Shown here piece by piece: positions 42,448 to 50,878 of a DNA stretch of 64,000 bases. Origin of the DNA: Actinopolyspora halophila DSM 43834 (GTDB lineage: Bacteria; Actinomycetota; Actinomycetes; Mycobacteriales; Pseudonocardiaceae); NCBI RefSeq assembly GCF_000371785.1, contig NZ_AQUI01000002.1:776590-840589 (forward strand), written 5' to 3'. The notes beneath the pieces were generated by a model that saw only the letters and a program-made list of their open reading frames with translations, was not told the origin of the DNA and did not search any database. The position numbers were made by a program, and so were the translations under genes. Each line of letters begins with the position of its first letter. Position 1 is the first letter of the stretch.

Positions 42448-43230
42448 TCAGATCCCGGCGCCCGTGGTCGGAAGTGCCGGTTGCCGCAGCGGCCAGCCCT
42501 CGGCCTCGACGCGCACCTGGGCCGCCCGGGTCCGCAGCCGCTCGGCCTCGGCCTCGTCGTCGGTTTTGCCCGCCTGCTTCTCGAGGTATCCCGCGAAACC
42601 GCGCGTCTGGGACCGGTACCAGTCGACCTGCTGATCGTGCAGAGTGCGCGGTTCGATCTCGCCGAGCTGTTCGGGGTAGCTCTTGGCCAACCGCCACGCC
42701 AGCCGAGCCGCCGCGATGGCATCACCCGCGGAGGTGTGCGCTTCCCCCGCCTGCACCCGGTGGTGCTCGCACAGGGCGGCCAGCGTGCGCTTGCCCTTGC
42801 GGTAGCGGTCCACGTGGCGGTCCATGCAGAGCGGATCGACCACGGGGCCACTGATCGGCAGCGCGCAGCCCAGGTGCCTGCGCGACTCCGCGTCCAGCAG
42901 GGACAGGTCGAAGCTGGCGTTGAACGCGATCAGCGGTGTCGTCGACGACCACTGCGCGGCCAGCGCTTCGGTTATCTCGGCGACCACGCTCCCGACGGGC
43001 CTGCCGTGCGTGCGGGCGTGTTCGGTGTCGATTCCGTGAACCTCGGTGGACTCCGCCGGGATCTCGATCCCGGGGTCGGCCAGCCAGCTCGTGGACTCGG
43101 CCGGGCTCCCCGGAGTCACGGAAACCAACGTCGCGGTCACGATGCGGTCCGTTTCGGTGTCGGTTCCCGTCGTTTCCAGGTCGAGGGCGAGCAGCGGACC
43201 GTCGGCCCACGACGGCGCGGAATCGTTCAT
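42448..43230 (-). CDS. DEDDh-type 3'-5' exonuclease
   Basis: A 260-residue DnaQ/RNase-T-superfamily exonuclease. Exo I ALDLETTGTD (Asp16, Glu18), Exo II LIAFNASFDLSLL and Exo III AHTSAGDAIAAARL with the His/Asp metal set (HTSAGD) are intact. The C-terminal 70 residues are helical and specific to actinomycetes. It degrades DNA or RNA from the 3' end, in repair or proofreading-like roles. The ATG starts at MNDSAPSW; the longer upstream frame has no site. The HNH-type gene follows 2 bp after its stop. Confidence 0.92.
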   Translation of the reverse strand: MNDSAPSWADGPLLALDLETTGTDTETDRIVTATLVSVTPGSPAESTSWLADPGIEIPAESTEVHGIDTEHARTHGRPVGSVVAEITEALAAQWSSTTPLIAFNASFDLSLLDAESRRHLGCALPISGPVVDPLCMDRHVDRYRKGKRTLAALCEHHRVQAGEAHTSAGDAIAAARLAWRLAKSYPEQLGEIEPRTLHDQQVDWYRSQTRGFAGYLEKQAGKTDDEAEAERLRTRAAQVRVEAEGWPLRQPALPTTGAGI

Positions 43231-43309
43231 GAGATGAAGGTATCCGACGGTGCCGACTCCGAACAGCCGCCACCCTGGTGGTGACTTCCCGGAGGGCACA
43301 GCACGAAGG

Positions 43310-43343
43310 AGCGCCGCGCACGGACGATGCCGTGCGCGGCGCT
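43310..43343 (-). terminator. Strong terminator after lipase
   Basis: A perfect 14-bp stem (AGCGCCGCGCACGG and its complement) with a 6-nt loop, 47 bp beyond the lipase stop. Confidence 0.75.
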
Positions 43344-43390
43344 TGTCGGAGCGGCCCCGCCGCGGGGTGCTCGTTGATTTTCTCCGCTGG

Positions 43391-44056
43391 TCAGGCCTCC
43401 AGGAAGTCGACCACCTCGCCGAGTGTCGAGGTGTCGCTGAGGAAACCGATGTGCGTGGTGCAGGTGGTGCGGTTGTTGTCCGCGCCCGTGACGCGGGTGT
43501 TGGTGTAGGGAATGATCACTCCGTCACAGGCCGAGTACCAGGTGGCGTACTCGGAGTCGCCGGGAGTCCGGTCACCGGAGTTGAGCTGTTCCTCGAAGTC
43601 CGATCCCGGGGTCATCTCCCGGCAGGAGGCGTTCTGCAGGCACGTGCTCGCGGAGGTGGTCCCCTGGTTGGCTCCGGCCAGCGAGGCCCAGTGGCCCACG
43701 TCGGTGTGGCCGCCGAGCTCCTTCATGTACCAGCGGCTGACGAGCCCACCCATGGAGTGATTGACGATGTCCACTTTGTCCGCCCCGGTCTCGGCGAGGA
43801 CGTTGTCGACGTATCCGGCCAGTTCGGCCGCGCTTCGCTCGTTCGACTGACTCCAGTCGTACTCGAAGGAGTGCAGCTGGGAGTCCGAGTACCCGCTCAG
43901 TCTGAACTGGGCCTCGGCCGCGGTCCAGTTGGAGGCGCTGCCCGAGTACCCGTGCACGAACACGACGGGGTTCGGTTCCGCCGCGTTGGCCACGGCGGGA
44001 AAGCCGAACGCCGCCAGGGCGACGCTCGCGAGCAACAAGCCGAGTTTCCTGCGCAT
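43391..44056 (-). CDS. Secreted lipase/esterase (LipA-like)
   Basis: A 221-residue secreted alpha/beta hydrolase. A clear signal peptide (MRRKLGLLLASVALAAFG, cleavage near AVANA-A, residue 26) is followed by the oxyanion element PVVFVHGYSGSASNW, the nucleophile VNHSMGGLVS (Ser101), a catalytic Asp in CDGVIIPYTN and the final His in THIGFLSD. Length and motifs fit the minimal, lidless Bacillus LipA-type triacylglycerol lipases. Four Cys in the C-terminal half allow two disulfides. GGAGG lies upstream of the ATG. It is divergent from the LAL-type regulator, which may control it. Confidence 0.93.
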   Translation of the reverse strand: MRRKLGLLLASVALAAFGFPAVANAAEPNPVVFVHGYSGSASNWTAAEAQFRLSGYSDSQLHSFEYDWSQSNERSAAELAGYVDNVLAETGADKVDIVNHSMGGLVSRWYMKELGGHTDVGHWASLAGANQGTTSASTCLQNASCREMTPGSDFEEQLNSGDRTPGDSEYATWYSACDGVIIPYTNTRVTGADNNRTTCTTHIGFLSDTSTLGEVVDFLEA

Positions 44057-44397
44057 GAAGTCCTCCTGGTGGGTTTTCGACAGGACGCGCCGAGTCTCCG
44101 ACCGAGGAGGAGGCGGACACATCGGTGAAATCACCGGTGTGTGTTCTCCGGAAATTTTTCCGGAGTACATCCGCGGTTGGTTCGAGCGAGCCACCGCGGG
44201 GGGACCGTCCTCTCCGGACCCTGCGCCCCTTCGGCGCGTCGGCGTCGAAACGCACCACCCGAGCCACCGGCACCGCCGCGGGAGGCCCCGCTCGTCGAGC
44301 AGTTACGAGGACCGAGCCGGAAAAACTCCAACGGGAAGAGTGCTTGATGCTCCGGTTGTACCTTTCCGGAATCGTGACCACCGGAGACACTGTTGCC
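44057..44397. other. Divergent intergenic region
   Basis: 341 bp between the lipase and the LAL gene. Apart from the two palindromes it holds no further gene or repeat. Upstream starts for the LAL gene are possible here (ATG at 44347 with GGAAGAG upstream). Confidence 0.5.
44123..44165. promoter_or_regulatory. Two perfect palindromes in lipase/LAL promoter region
   Basis: CGGTGA-AA-TCACCG (44123-44136) and CTCCGGAAATTTTTCCGGAG (44146-44165, a 9-2-9 repeat) lie 67-109 bp upstream of the lipase start. They are candidate operators. Confidence 0.5.
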
Positions 44398-47127
44398 ATG
44401 TCGGACGGGAACACCGGTCGGGCCGGACGGTCGACCCGGTTGCACGGCCGTGAGGACACAGTGGACGAGCTGCGGGAGCGGAGCGCCTGCGCCGCGGAAG
44501 GCAACGGCGCGGTCGTGGTGCTGACGGGACCGCGCGGAAGCGGGAAAACGACCCTGCTCGAGCGGGTGGCTCGTGATACCGGCTTCGCCGCCGTCGACCT
44601 GTGCGGAGTCCGCGCCGAGCGCGATCTCACGCTGTCCGGGCTGGCTCGGCTGGCCACTTCGGACGACGCCGGTCCGGAAGCGGTGTGCTCGCCCGAACAC
44701 GACGAGATCGCGTGCTGCACCGCGTTGCTCCGGGAGCTGACCACCCGCTGCCGCCACGGTCCCGTGCTCCTCCGCGTGGACGACGCCGGGTTGGTGGATC
44801 CCGCCTCGCTGCGGGTGCTGGGGCTGCTCGGACGCAGGCTCCACCGGTTGCCGCTGCTGCTCGTGTTCGCGGTGGAAACCGATCCGCTGGGGCGGGAGCC
44901 CGCCACGGAACCGCTGGAGGGTTTCGACCGGATAGCCCTCGGACCGCTGGACGAGTGGGACGGGGCGCGGCTGCTGCGCGAACGCGCGAGATGCTCGCCT
45001 GCTCCCGAGGCGGTCGAGGACGCGCTCACTCGTTGCGGCGGGCTTCCGCTGGCCCTCTCGGAGGTCGCCGAGTCCCTCACCGCGGAACGGGCGGCCGGGC
45101 TGGCCCCTCCGCGGCTTCCGCCGGACGGGAGGCTGCTCGGCGAAGCTGAAAACGAGTTGCGCGGGTTCACGCCTCCGGCGCGCAGGCTGGCGCTGCTGCT
45201 GATGGTCGGGGAACCGTTGGGCGTGGAAACCGTGCACCGCGCGGCTCCCGAGGACTCCGGCGCCCAGGGAGCGTGGCGCGAACTCCTCCGTGCGGGGCTG
45301 GTGTACGTCTCCGAGCGGACGGTGCACTTTTCCTGCGAGCTCGTGCGCGTCGGGCTGCTGGACCGGGTCTGCCCAGCGGAATCACGGCAGGCACACCTCC
45401 GGCTGGCCGAGGTCTTCGAACGGGGCGGGGACCGGGCGCGGGCCGTCCGGCACCGCTGCGCGGCGGGCGAGGACTTCGGAGGCCGCCTCCTCGTCGAACT
45501 GACCGAGGCCGCCGAATCGGCGAGCAGGCTCCGGGACCACTCGGTTGCGTCCGAGTTGTACGAGCTGGCCGCGGACCACTGCTCCGCGGGGGGCGGCAGG
45601 GGAGATCGGCTGCTCGCGGCGGGGAGCGAGGCGTGGGCTGACGGGGACACGCGACGGGCCCGCGCCCTGTCCCGCCGTGCGGGCCCGCTGGTTCGCGAGG
45701 TGCGGGCACGTGCGACGAACGAGCTGCTGCGCGGCGGGCTCGAGCTCTGCGACGGCGACCCGGACGCGGCGGGGAGAAGCCTCACCACCGCGGCCGAGGC
45801 CCTGCTCGGCACCGACAGGAAAGCTGCGTTCCGGGCCCTGATGCTGGCCGGGGAGGCCAGCTGCGTCACCGGTGACTACCGGGGCTACTACGCGCTGGCC
45901 CGGCGGGTCGAACGGCTGAGGTGCCGGGAGGAAACCGCAGAGGTCACGCTGATGCTCGAACACTTCGAGGGCATGTCGGCGACCTTCCGGGGCAGCCACG
46001 CGGCCGCCGTGCCCCCGCTGCGGCGGGTGGTGCGACTGGCGGGTTCCGAGGCCGACCCCATGTCGGTCATCTGGGGGAGCCAGGCCGCGTTCACGCTCGG
46101 TCTGCTGGAGACCTCCCACGAGCTCGCCCGGCGGGCGCGCGACTTCGCGCACCGGAACGGGGACACCGCTCAGGAACCGTGGGCCTGCGTCTACGGCTGT
46201 CTTTCCGCGCTGGCACAGGACAGGTACGCCGAAGCCGAGTCCGCTGCACTGGAGGGGCTGCGCCTGGCCAGGGGATTCGGGCAGCGGAACCGTGCGGTCG
46301 ACCACCTGGTCCTGTTGGCGCTGGTGGCCGCGCTGCGCGGAGATCTCGAAACGGTGCGGGTCCGCCTGGACCGGGCTTTCGCCGAGGAGCTGTCCGGTAG
46401 GGGCCTCGGACGGCCGGACGCCTTCGGCAGCTGGGGAGCGGCGTGCGCCGAACTCGCCGACGGCAGGCCCGCCGAGGCGACCAGGCAGCTGCGGCTGATG
46501 AGTTCGGGAACCGGTGGTTTCAACCCGGCGGTGGGGGTGCTCGCCGCTCCGCACTTCGTGGAGGCCGCCGTGTCCTGCGGGGAGTTCGAGAGCGCGGAGC
46601 GGTTGCTGACGGCTTTCGACCGCTGGGTCTCGTCCACCGAGAGCACGGCGCGCCTGGCGCTGTCCCACCGGTGTCACGCGTTGTTGGCCGGGCGGACCTC
46701 CGAGGCGGAGGAAAGGTTCCGGACCGCTGTGGAGCTGCACCGGGGCAGCGGGAGCTCCCTGGAGCTGGCCAAGACGGAACTGTTGTACGCCGGTAGGCTG
46801 CGCAGGGCGCGCAGACCCACCGACGCCAGGGAGTTGCTCGGCGAGGCCCACACCATCTTCCGTCATTACGGAGCCGAGAGGTGGGCGGACAGGGCCCGTG
46901 CCGAGCTCAGGGCCACCGGGCACACCGTGCCGGGAGACGACGCAGCCGTCCCGGAGCTGACGGGGCAGCAGTCCCGCATATCGGCCCTGGTGACGGAGGG
47001 GGCGACCAACCGTGAGATCGCGGAGCGGCTCTACATCAGCGAACGCACCGTCGAACACCACCTGCGCAACGTTTTCGTCAAGCTCGGTGTGCGCTCCCGG
47101 GTCGAGCTGACCAGGATGCTGGGCTGA
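44398..47127 (+). CDS. LAL-type LuxR-family transcriptional regulator
   Basis: A 909-residue regulator of the LAL type. The N-terminal AAA ATPase has Walker A VLTGPRGSGKTTLL (P-loop residues 44-51) and a Walker B variant PVLLRVDDAGLVD. A long helical TPR-like middle part with many Ala/Arg repeats follows. The last 60 residues are the LuxR-type helix-turn-helix: LTGQQSRISALVTEGATNRE then IAERLYISERTVEHHLRNVF. ATG 44398 has GGAGA upstream; 44347 is the alternative. It is divergent from the lipase gene, its most likely target. A B-type repeat begins about 20 bp beyond its stop. Confidence 0.9.
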   Translation: MSDGNTGRAGRSTRLHGREDTVDELRERSACAAEGNGAVVVLTGPRGSGKTTLLERVARDTGFAAVDLCGVRAERDLTLSGLARLATSDDAGPEAVCSPEHDEIACCTALLRELTTRCRHGPVLLRVDDAGLVDPASLRVLGLLGRRLHRLPLLLVFAVETDPLGREPATEPLEGFDRIALGPLDEWDGARLLRERARCSPAPEAVEDALTRCGGLPLALSEVAESLTAERAAGLAPPRLPPDGRLLGEAENELRGFTPPARRLALLLMVGEPLGVETVHRAAPEDSGAQGAWRELLRAGLVYVSERTVHFSCELVRVGLLDRVCPAESRQAHLRLAEVFERGGDRARAVRHRCAAGEDFGGRLLVELTEAAESASRLRDHSVASELYELAADHCSAGGGRGDRLLAAGSEAWADGDTRRARALSRRAGPLVREVRARATNELLRGGLELCDGDPDAAGRSLTTAAEALLGTDRKAAFRALMLAGEASCVTGDYRGYYALARRVERLRCREETAEVTLMLEHFEGMSATFRGSHAAAVPPLRRVVRLAGSEADPMSVIWGSQAAFTLGLLETSHELARRARDFAHRNGDTAQEPWACVYGCLSALAQDRYAEAESAALEGLRLARGFGQRNRAVDHLVLLALVAALRGDLETVRVRLDRAFAEELSGRGLGRPDAFGSWGAACAELADGRPAEATRQLRLMSSGTGGFNPAVGVLAAPHFVEAAVSCGEFESAERLLTAFDRWVSSTESTARLALSHRCHALLAGRTSEAEERFRTAVELHRGSGSSLELAKTELLYAGRLRRARRPTDARELLGEAHTIFRHYGAERWADRARAELRATGHTVPGDDAAVPELTGQQSRISALVTEGATNREIAERLYISERTVEHHLRNVFVKLGVRSRVELTRMLG

Positions 47128-47148
47128 CGTCCTATAACCCATAGCAGT

Positions 47149-47297
47149 ACTTCGCGCAGTTGGTCGGGTAGCCGTCACGTGAGTCGGCGCCTTGCTGCGT
47201 TGGAGGGCACATCGGGTAGCGGCCTACACAACGTGCCCCCCGCCTTGCAATGCATCCGACTCACGCACCGGAGCTTCTCGTCCTGCGCGGGCTGAAG
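47149..47297 (+). repeat. Stem-loop repeat, subfamily B copy 1
   Basis: A long imperfect palindrome. CGTGAGTCGG (47178-47187) pairs with CCGACTCACG (47256-47265), and the inner GGGCAC (47205-47210) with GTGCCC (47233-47238). The 22-nt loop contains GGGTAGCGGCCTACACAAC, identical to that of the A-type copies. About 140 bp are nearly identical to the inverted copy at 57.1 kb. It starts 22 bp after the stop of the LAL gene. Confidence 0.9.
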
Positions 47298-47391
47298 CGC
47301 TCGCGTCGAGTGAAGTCCTTCTGCTGGAAGTTCCCGGCGGGACCTTGGCGGCTCGGTCTGCTCGGGTGGTCACTTGGGGGAACCTCGGTCG

Positions 47392-47461
47392 GGGTCTCGC
47401 TGCGGGTGCCCCGACCTCGGGTAGCGGCCTACACAACGTCGGGGCCGTCCTCGCGAGACCC
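47392..47461 (+). repeat. Stem-loop repeat, subfamily A copy 3
   Basis: Outer stem GGGTCTCGC (47392-47400) with GCGAGACCC (47453-47461), inner stem GCCCCGAC (47408-47415) with GTCGGGGC (47438-47445), and a 22-nt loop identical to that of copy 2. This is the most regular copy and serves as type element. It lies in tandem with the B element at 47149. Confidence 0.9.
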
Positions 47462-47691
47462 GGGACTGAGAACCCCCGGCGGTGCCGACTGCGTAGGCTC
47501 GTAAGCGCTCGCGGCGGGCGAAGTCCTTCTGCTGGAAGTTCCCGGCGGGGCCTTGGCGGCTCGGTTCGCGCGGGTGGTGAAAAGCGGCTGTGCTGCTTGC
47601 TCGCCGCCCGTTCGCCGGGCGTGGTCTCGCGATCGCCTGCACAATGAGCCCGCGTGTTTGTCCAGTCGGGTGACGGCGGTGCGGAAGGTCG

Positions 47692-48537
47692 ATGGCTACC
47701 GGAGATCAGGACGGCGACCAGCTGCGGACCGACAGCAAGGGCAGGCACGCTCCGCTGCGCGAGGACGAGGTGGAGCGGGCGTTCGACGCGCTCGTGGCCC
47801 GTGGTCGTCCGAGGCTCTTCCGGACCGTTGCCGAGCTGCTGGCCAGCGGAGTCATAGCCGGAATGGAGATATCGCTGGGAGTGCTCGCCTTCCTGGCCGT
47901 CGAGGAGGCGACCGGAAGCGAACTGTTGGCCGGACTGGCCTTCGGGGTGGGGTTCATAGCTCTGCTGCTGGGTAACAGCGAGCTGTTCACCGAGGGATTC
48001 CTGGTTCCGATCGCAGTGGTGCTCGCGAAGGAGGCGGGCTGGTGGCGGCTGTTGCGGTTCTGGGGGATCACGCTGTTCGGAAACCTGCTCGGGGGATGGT
48101 TGACCATGTGGATGGTGGTGGTCGCCTTCCCGAAGCTGGGGTCCACGGCGGTGGCGACCGGGCGCACCTTCGCCGAGTCCGGTTTCACCCTGCGCACTTT
48201 CCTGCTCGCCGTGCTGGCCGGAAGCGTGATGACCCTGTTGACCAGGATGCGCATCGGCACCTCCGACGACGTGGCACGCGTGATCGCCTCGCTGACCACG
48301 GCTTTGCTGGTGGCGGGGTTGAGCATGTACCACTCGGTGCTGGACACCCTGTTCCTGTTCGGAGGCATTCACGCGGGTGCGGGCTACGGCTACGGGACGT
48401 GGATAGCGTTCTTCGGCTGGACCGTGCTGGGCAACGCCGTGGGCGGCATAGGACTCACGAGCTTCCTGCGCTTGGTGCGCAGTCACGAGCGACTCTACGA
48501 GTGGCGACACACCGCCCCGGAGAGCAACCGTCCCTGA
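47692..48537 (+). CDS. FNT-family (formate/nitrite) channel
   Basis: A 281-residue membrane protein with six main hydrophobic segments. It matches the YfdC-like branch of the formate/nitrite transporter family: a 30-residue polar N-terminus, LASGVIAGMEISLGVLAFLA, a polar NSELFTEGFLVPI motif (the omega-loop region), FGNLLGGWLT, and HSVLDTLFLFGGIHAG. FNT proteins are pentameric channels for monovalent anions such as formate, nitrite or hydrosulfide; the substrate is unknown here. It is a single gene between repeat-rich regions. The B-type repeat starts about 30 bp after its stop. Confidence 0.88.
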   Translation: MATGDQDGDQLRTDSKGRHAPLREDEVERAFDALVARGRPRLFRTVAELLASGVIAGMEISLGVLAFLAVEEATGSELLAGLAFGVGFIALLLGNSELFTEGFLVPIAVVLAKEAGWWRLLRFWGITLFGNLLGGWLTMWMVVVAFPKLGSTAVATGRTFAESGFTLRTFLLAVLAGSVMTLLTRMRIGTSDDVARVIASLTTALLVAGLSMYHSVLDTLFLFGGIHAGAGYGYGTWIAFFGWTVLGNAVGGIGLTSFLRLVRSHERLYEWRHTAPESNRP

Positions 48538-48564
48538 ATACCCATGACGGGGGCCTTGCTCGGG

Positions 48565-48700
48565 GGTCGGGTGGCCGTCACGTGAGTCGGCGCCTCGCCG
48601 GCGTTGGCGAGCACCTCGAGCAGCGGCCGCCACGTGCCCTCCCGACCTCGCAGTGCACCCGTCCCACGCGCTCGAGTCCCCGCGCTGCGCGGGCTGAAGC
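48565..48700 (+). repeat. Stem-loop repeat, subfamily B copy 2 (diverged)
   Basis: The left arm GTCACGTGAGTCGGCGCC is as in copy 1. The loop (CTCGAGCAGCGGCCGCCAC) and right arm are diverged: GAGCAC...GTGCCC still pair, the CCGACTCACG end is degraded to CCGTCCCACG. The right flank CGCGGGCTGAAGCG is shared with copy 1. Confidence 0.7.
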
Positions 48701-48817
48701 GTCCGCGCCGGACGAAACCTCTGGTCAGGAGTTCTGAGTACGCTTCGGCACCGACCTCGGGAGCCAGGAGCAGGTTCCGGGTATTCGACCAGAGCACCCC
48801 GCCGGGCAGGGCCGGGT

Positions 48818-49957
48818 TCACCCGTCGTTCCGGCCGTGTTGCTCGTCGTTCTGCTCGACCTTTTGCTGGTTCTCCCTGCGCTGGGCCTCCCGGTATCCGT
48901 AGGCGGCACGGCGCACCGTGGCGTCGTCCTCCAGTCCGGAACCCAGAGCGCCCGCGGCCACGCCCATCGAAGCGGCCCCCCACGCCAGCCCCAGGTAGTC
49001 GCCGAACGAGGTGCTGCCGCCGAGCTTGCTGTTCAGCAGTTGGGGGTCGATCAGCAGGCTCGCCAGCGCCAGGTTCACCAGGAACAGCACGATGTACAGC
49101 AGCCCGACCCCGATCGTGACGGTCGTCGCGGTCGAGGCGTTGTAGAGCATGCGCTGCTCCCGGTCGTGCGAGTGCTGCGGTTTCTCCCACAGGCGGTGGG
49201 TGATGACCAGCCACGCGACCATCAGCGCGATCGCACCGGCGACGACGAGTCCGCGACGCACCGGACCCACCATGTCACCGATCTGCCAGACCGTGCTCGA
49301 GGTGAGCCCGAACACCGAGGTGGCCAGGGAAGCGGCCACCGCCCCGGACATGCCCAGCACCAGACGCCACGGTGTGTTGCTGCGCACCATTCCGGAGAGC
49401 AGCCGCACGCGCCCGCGCCACTTCGTGGCCCGGTAACGCACGGAGAGGGCCTTGTCCTGCGGTGTTTCCCTGCGGATCGGGGCGAGTACCTCGGTCAACA
49501 CGCTGTGCAGGCCACGCCTTCTTTTCCCGGGCCGCTCGTCGGCGGGTTCCGTTCCGCTCGACTCCTCGGTGGCCCTGAGGATCTCGTCGACGGCCTGCAG
49601 GATCATCTGGCGCGCTCGGCGGCGCGGTTGGAGTCCACCGAGCGCGGGCAGCGACACGAGCCCGACGCGGGGGTGCTCCCCGCCGATGTTGGCCAGCACC
49701 GGTCGACTGTTGGTGCGCAGCGGCAGGTCGGTGACTCCGATCGCGTACTCCCAGCGCTGTGCCGCGCGTTGGTTCTCGAGGGCGTCGAGGATGTCCTTGC
49801 CCTTGCTGCGCCCCGCCACCACCGGATCGCACACCACCTCGACGACCCACTCGGAGCCGCCGATGTGTTCCTCGAGTTGTTCGGGCAGCTGTTGTGCCAG
49901 TGCCCTGGCCACGTGATCTGGGGAATCCGGATCACTGATCAGGCCCAGCCGTGGCAT
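48818..49957 (-). CDS. Membrane protein with cytoplasmic N-terminal domain
   Basis: A 379-residue protein. Residues 1-130 form a soluble domain (MPRLGLISDPDSPDHVARAL; WVVEVVCDPVVAG; then an alpha/beta layout), and the C-terminal half has four to five membrane helices (about residues 200-340). A charged Gln/Glu/Arg tail ends the protein. This architecture is frequent in actinomycetes, but I know no function. It is the third gene of a minus-strand operon (50664-48818). Confidence 0.75.
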   Translation of the reverse strand: MPRLGLISDPDSPDHVARALAQQLPEQLEEHIGGSEWVVEVVCDPVVAGRSKGKDILDALENQRAAQRWEYAIGVTDLPLRTNSRPVLANIGGEHPRVGLVSLPALGGLQPRRRARQMILQAVDEILRATEESSGTEPADERPGKRRRGLHSVLTEVLAPIRRETPQDKALSVRYRATKWRGRVRLLSGMVRSNTPWRLVLGMSGAVAASLATSVFGLTSSTVWQIGDMVGPVRRGLVVAGAIALMVAWLVITHRLWEKPQHSHDREQRMLYNASTATTVTIGVGLLYIVLFLVNLALASLLIDPQLLNSKLGGSTSFGDYLGLAWGAASMGVAAGALGSGLEDDATVRRAAYGYREAQRRENQQKVEQNDEQHGRNDG

Positions 49958-50066
49958 TGACCTCGCTCCCTGGGAGAGATTCGCTGTTCGGGTCGGCGGA
50001 GTGCTCGCGCGGCGAACCCCTGGTTCGCAGGATCGGGTGCTCTCCGCGTGTGGATCCGCGCGGGGG

Positions 50067-50402
50067 TCACCGGTGCTCGATACCGTATCCGGAACGGCTC
50101 GAGGTGCCGTGCATGGTGGGACGATCGGAGCTGCGCGGCGCCTTCGGGGTGACGTCGGAGCCGGACCTGCTGTGCTCCGGCTCGTCCGAGGGTTTGCCCT
50201 CGCCGCCTTCGGTCGGCGTCGCGCCCTGTTCGAGTTCCTCCAAGCGTGCGTTGAGCAGTTCGATCACCTGCGGCCGGTTCGCGTGGGCGCGTTCGTGCTC
50301 GACCAGGGTGTTGAGCTGCTCCTCCTCCAACGAGCGGATCCGGTGCTGCATCGTCGTCAGCGGAAGCTCGTCGAACTCGGGGATGGGGAGTTGTTCCGTC
50401 AC
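50067..50402 (-). CDS. Small actinobacterial protein, helical repeat region
   Basis: A 111-residue protein. Residues 1-60 are a conserved-looking helical domain (IPEFDELPLTTMQHRIRSLE, then LNTLVEHERAHANRPQVIEL) known to me from actinobacterial proteins of unknown function associated with lipid droplets or envelope. The Gly/Ser/Pro-rich tail is disordered. It is located between the 72-residue and the 379-residue genes of one operon. It was started at ATG 50402. No enzyme motif is seen. Confidence 0.65.
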   Translation of the reverse strand: MTEQLPIPEFDELPLTTMQHRIRSLEEEQLNTLVEHERAHANRPQVIELLNARLEELEQGATPTEGGEGKPSDEPEHSRSGSDVTPKAPRSSDRPTMHGTSSRSGYGIEHR

Positions 50403-50445
50403 TTCGAACTCCTTAGTTCCGGGAGGACTCCTGGGGGCGGGGACT

Positions 50446-50664
50446 TCAGGCGGACACGACCGGGGCGACCCAGCCGTCGTCGGTGGTGGTCCAGTCGGCG
50501 CTGCGGTTCCAGCCCGCCGCGAGCAGCTCGTCGTCGGCGTGCAGCGGTTCGGACACGGTCTTGGGCAGTGCCAGTTCGACGATCTCGGCGCCGCGATCGT
50601 CCCGCACGATCACCGAGGGGCTGGCCACCTCGTCTCCCAGCCTGAAGTGAGCGGTGTTGGCCAT
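50446..50664 (-). CDS. Small hypothetical protein, 72 aa
   Basis: A beta-rich 72-residue protein (MANTAHFRLGDEVASPSVIV; SADWTTTDDGWVAPVVSA end). It is preceded by a GGAGG site ten bases before ATG 50664. It is the first gene of the three-gene minus-strand operon. No family is recognised. Confidence 0.65.
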   Translation of the reverse strand: MANTAHFRLGDEVASPSVIVRDDRGAEIVELALPKTVSEPLHADDELLAAGWNRSADWTTTDDGWVAPVVSA

Positions 50665-50878
50665 TCCGGGGCCTCCAGCAGGTCGTTCGTTCGGGCTCTT
50701 CTCCACTCGTGGTTGCCCGTCTGCGCCTCGGATACCCGTTTTCCGCCCTGGTTAAGCATCGGTGGTACCTGTTGCCGCGCTGCCACGGGATCCACGGGAC
50801 CCGTGGTCCGCCCCGGTCGACTACGCAAAGCGAGTGACGGGAGTTGTCCCCGGATATCCCGAAGATCAGCATGAGGGT

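Larger units (their letters stand above)
47128..47691. other. Repeat-filled intergenic region
   Basis: 564 bp without a gene. From left to right: B-type repeat, a segment beginning GAAGTCCTTCTGCTGGAAGT (first copy near 47310), A-type repeat, and a second copy of that segment (near 47520), ending in AAGCGGC...GCTGCTTG-like inverted arms. So about 90% of the gap consists of repeats. Confidence 0.8.

Noticed and set aside
41285-43230. Search for cas genes near the CRISPR array
   Set aside because: The HNH protein and DEDDh exonuclease were considered as Cas-like nucleases, but neither matches Cas1, Cas2, Cas3 or Cascade subunits; the array is cas-less within the window.
50707-50878. IdeR/DmdR iron box before the siderophore genes
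   Set aside because: No sequence close to TTAGGTTAGGCTAACCTAA was found by eye.
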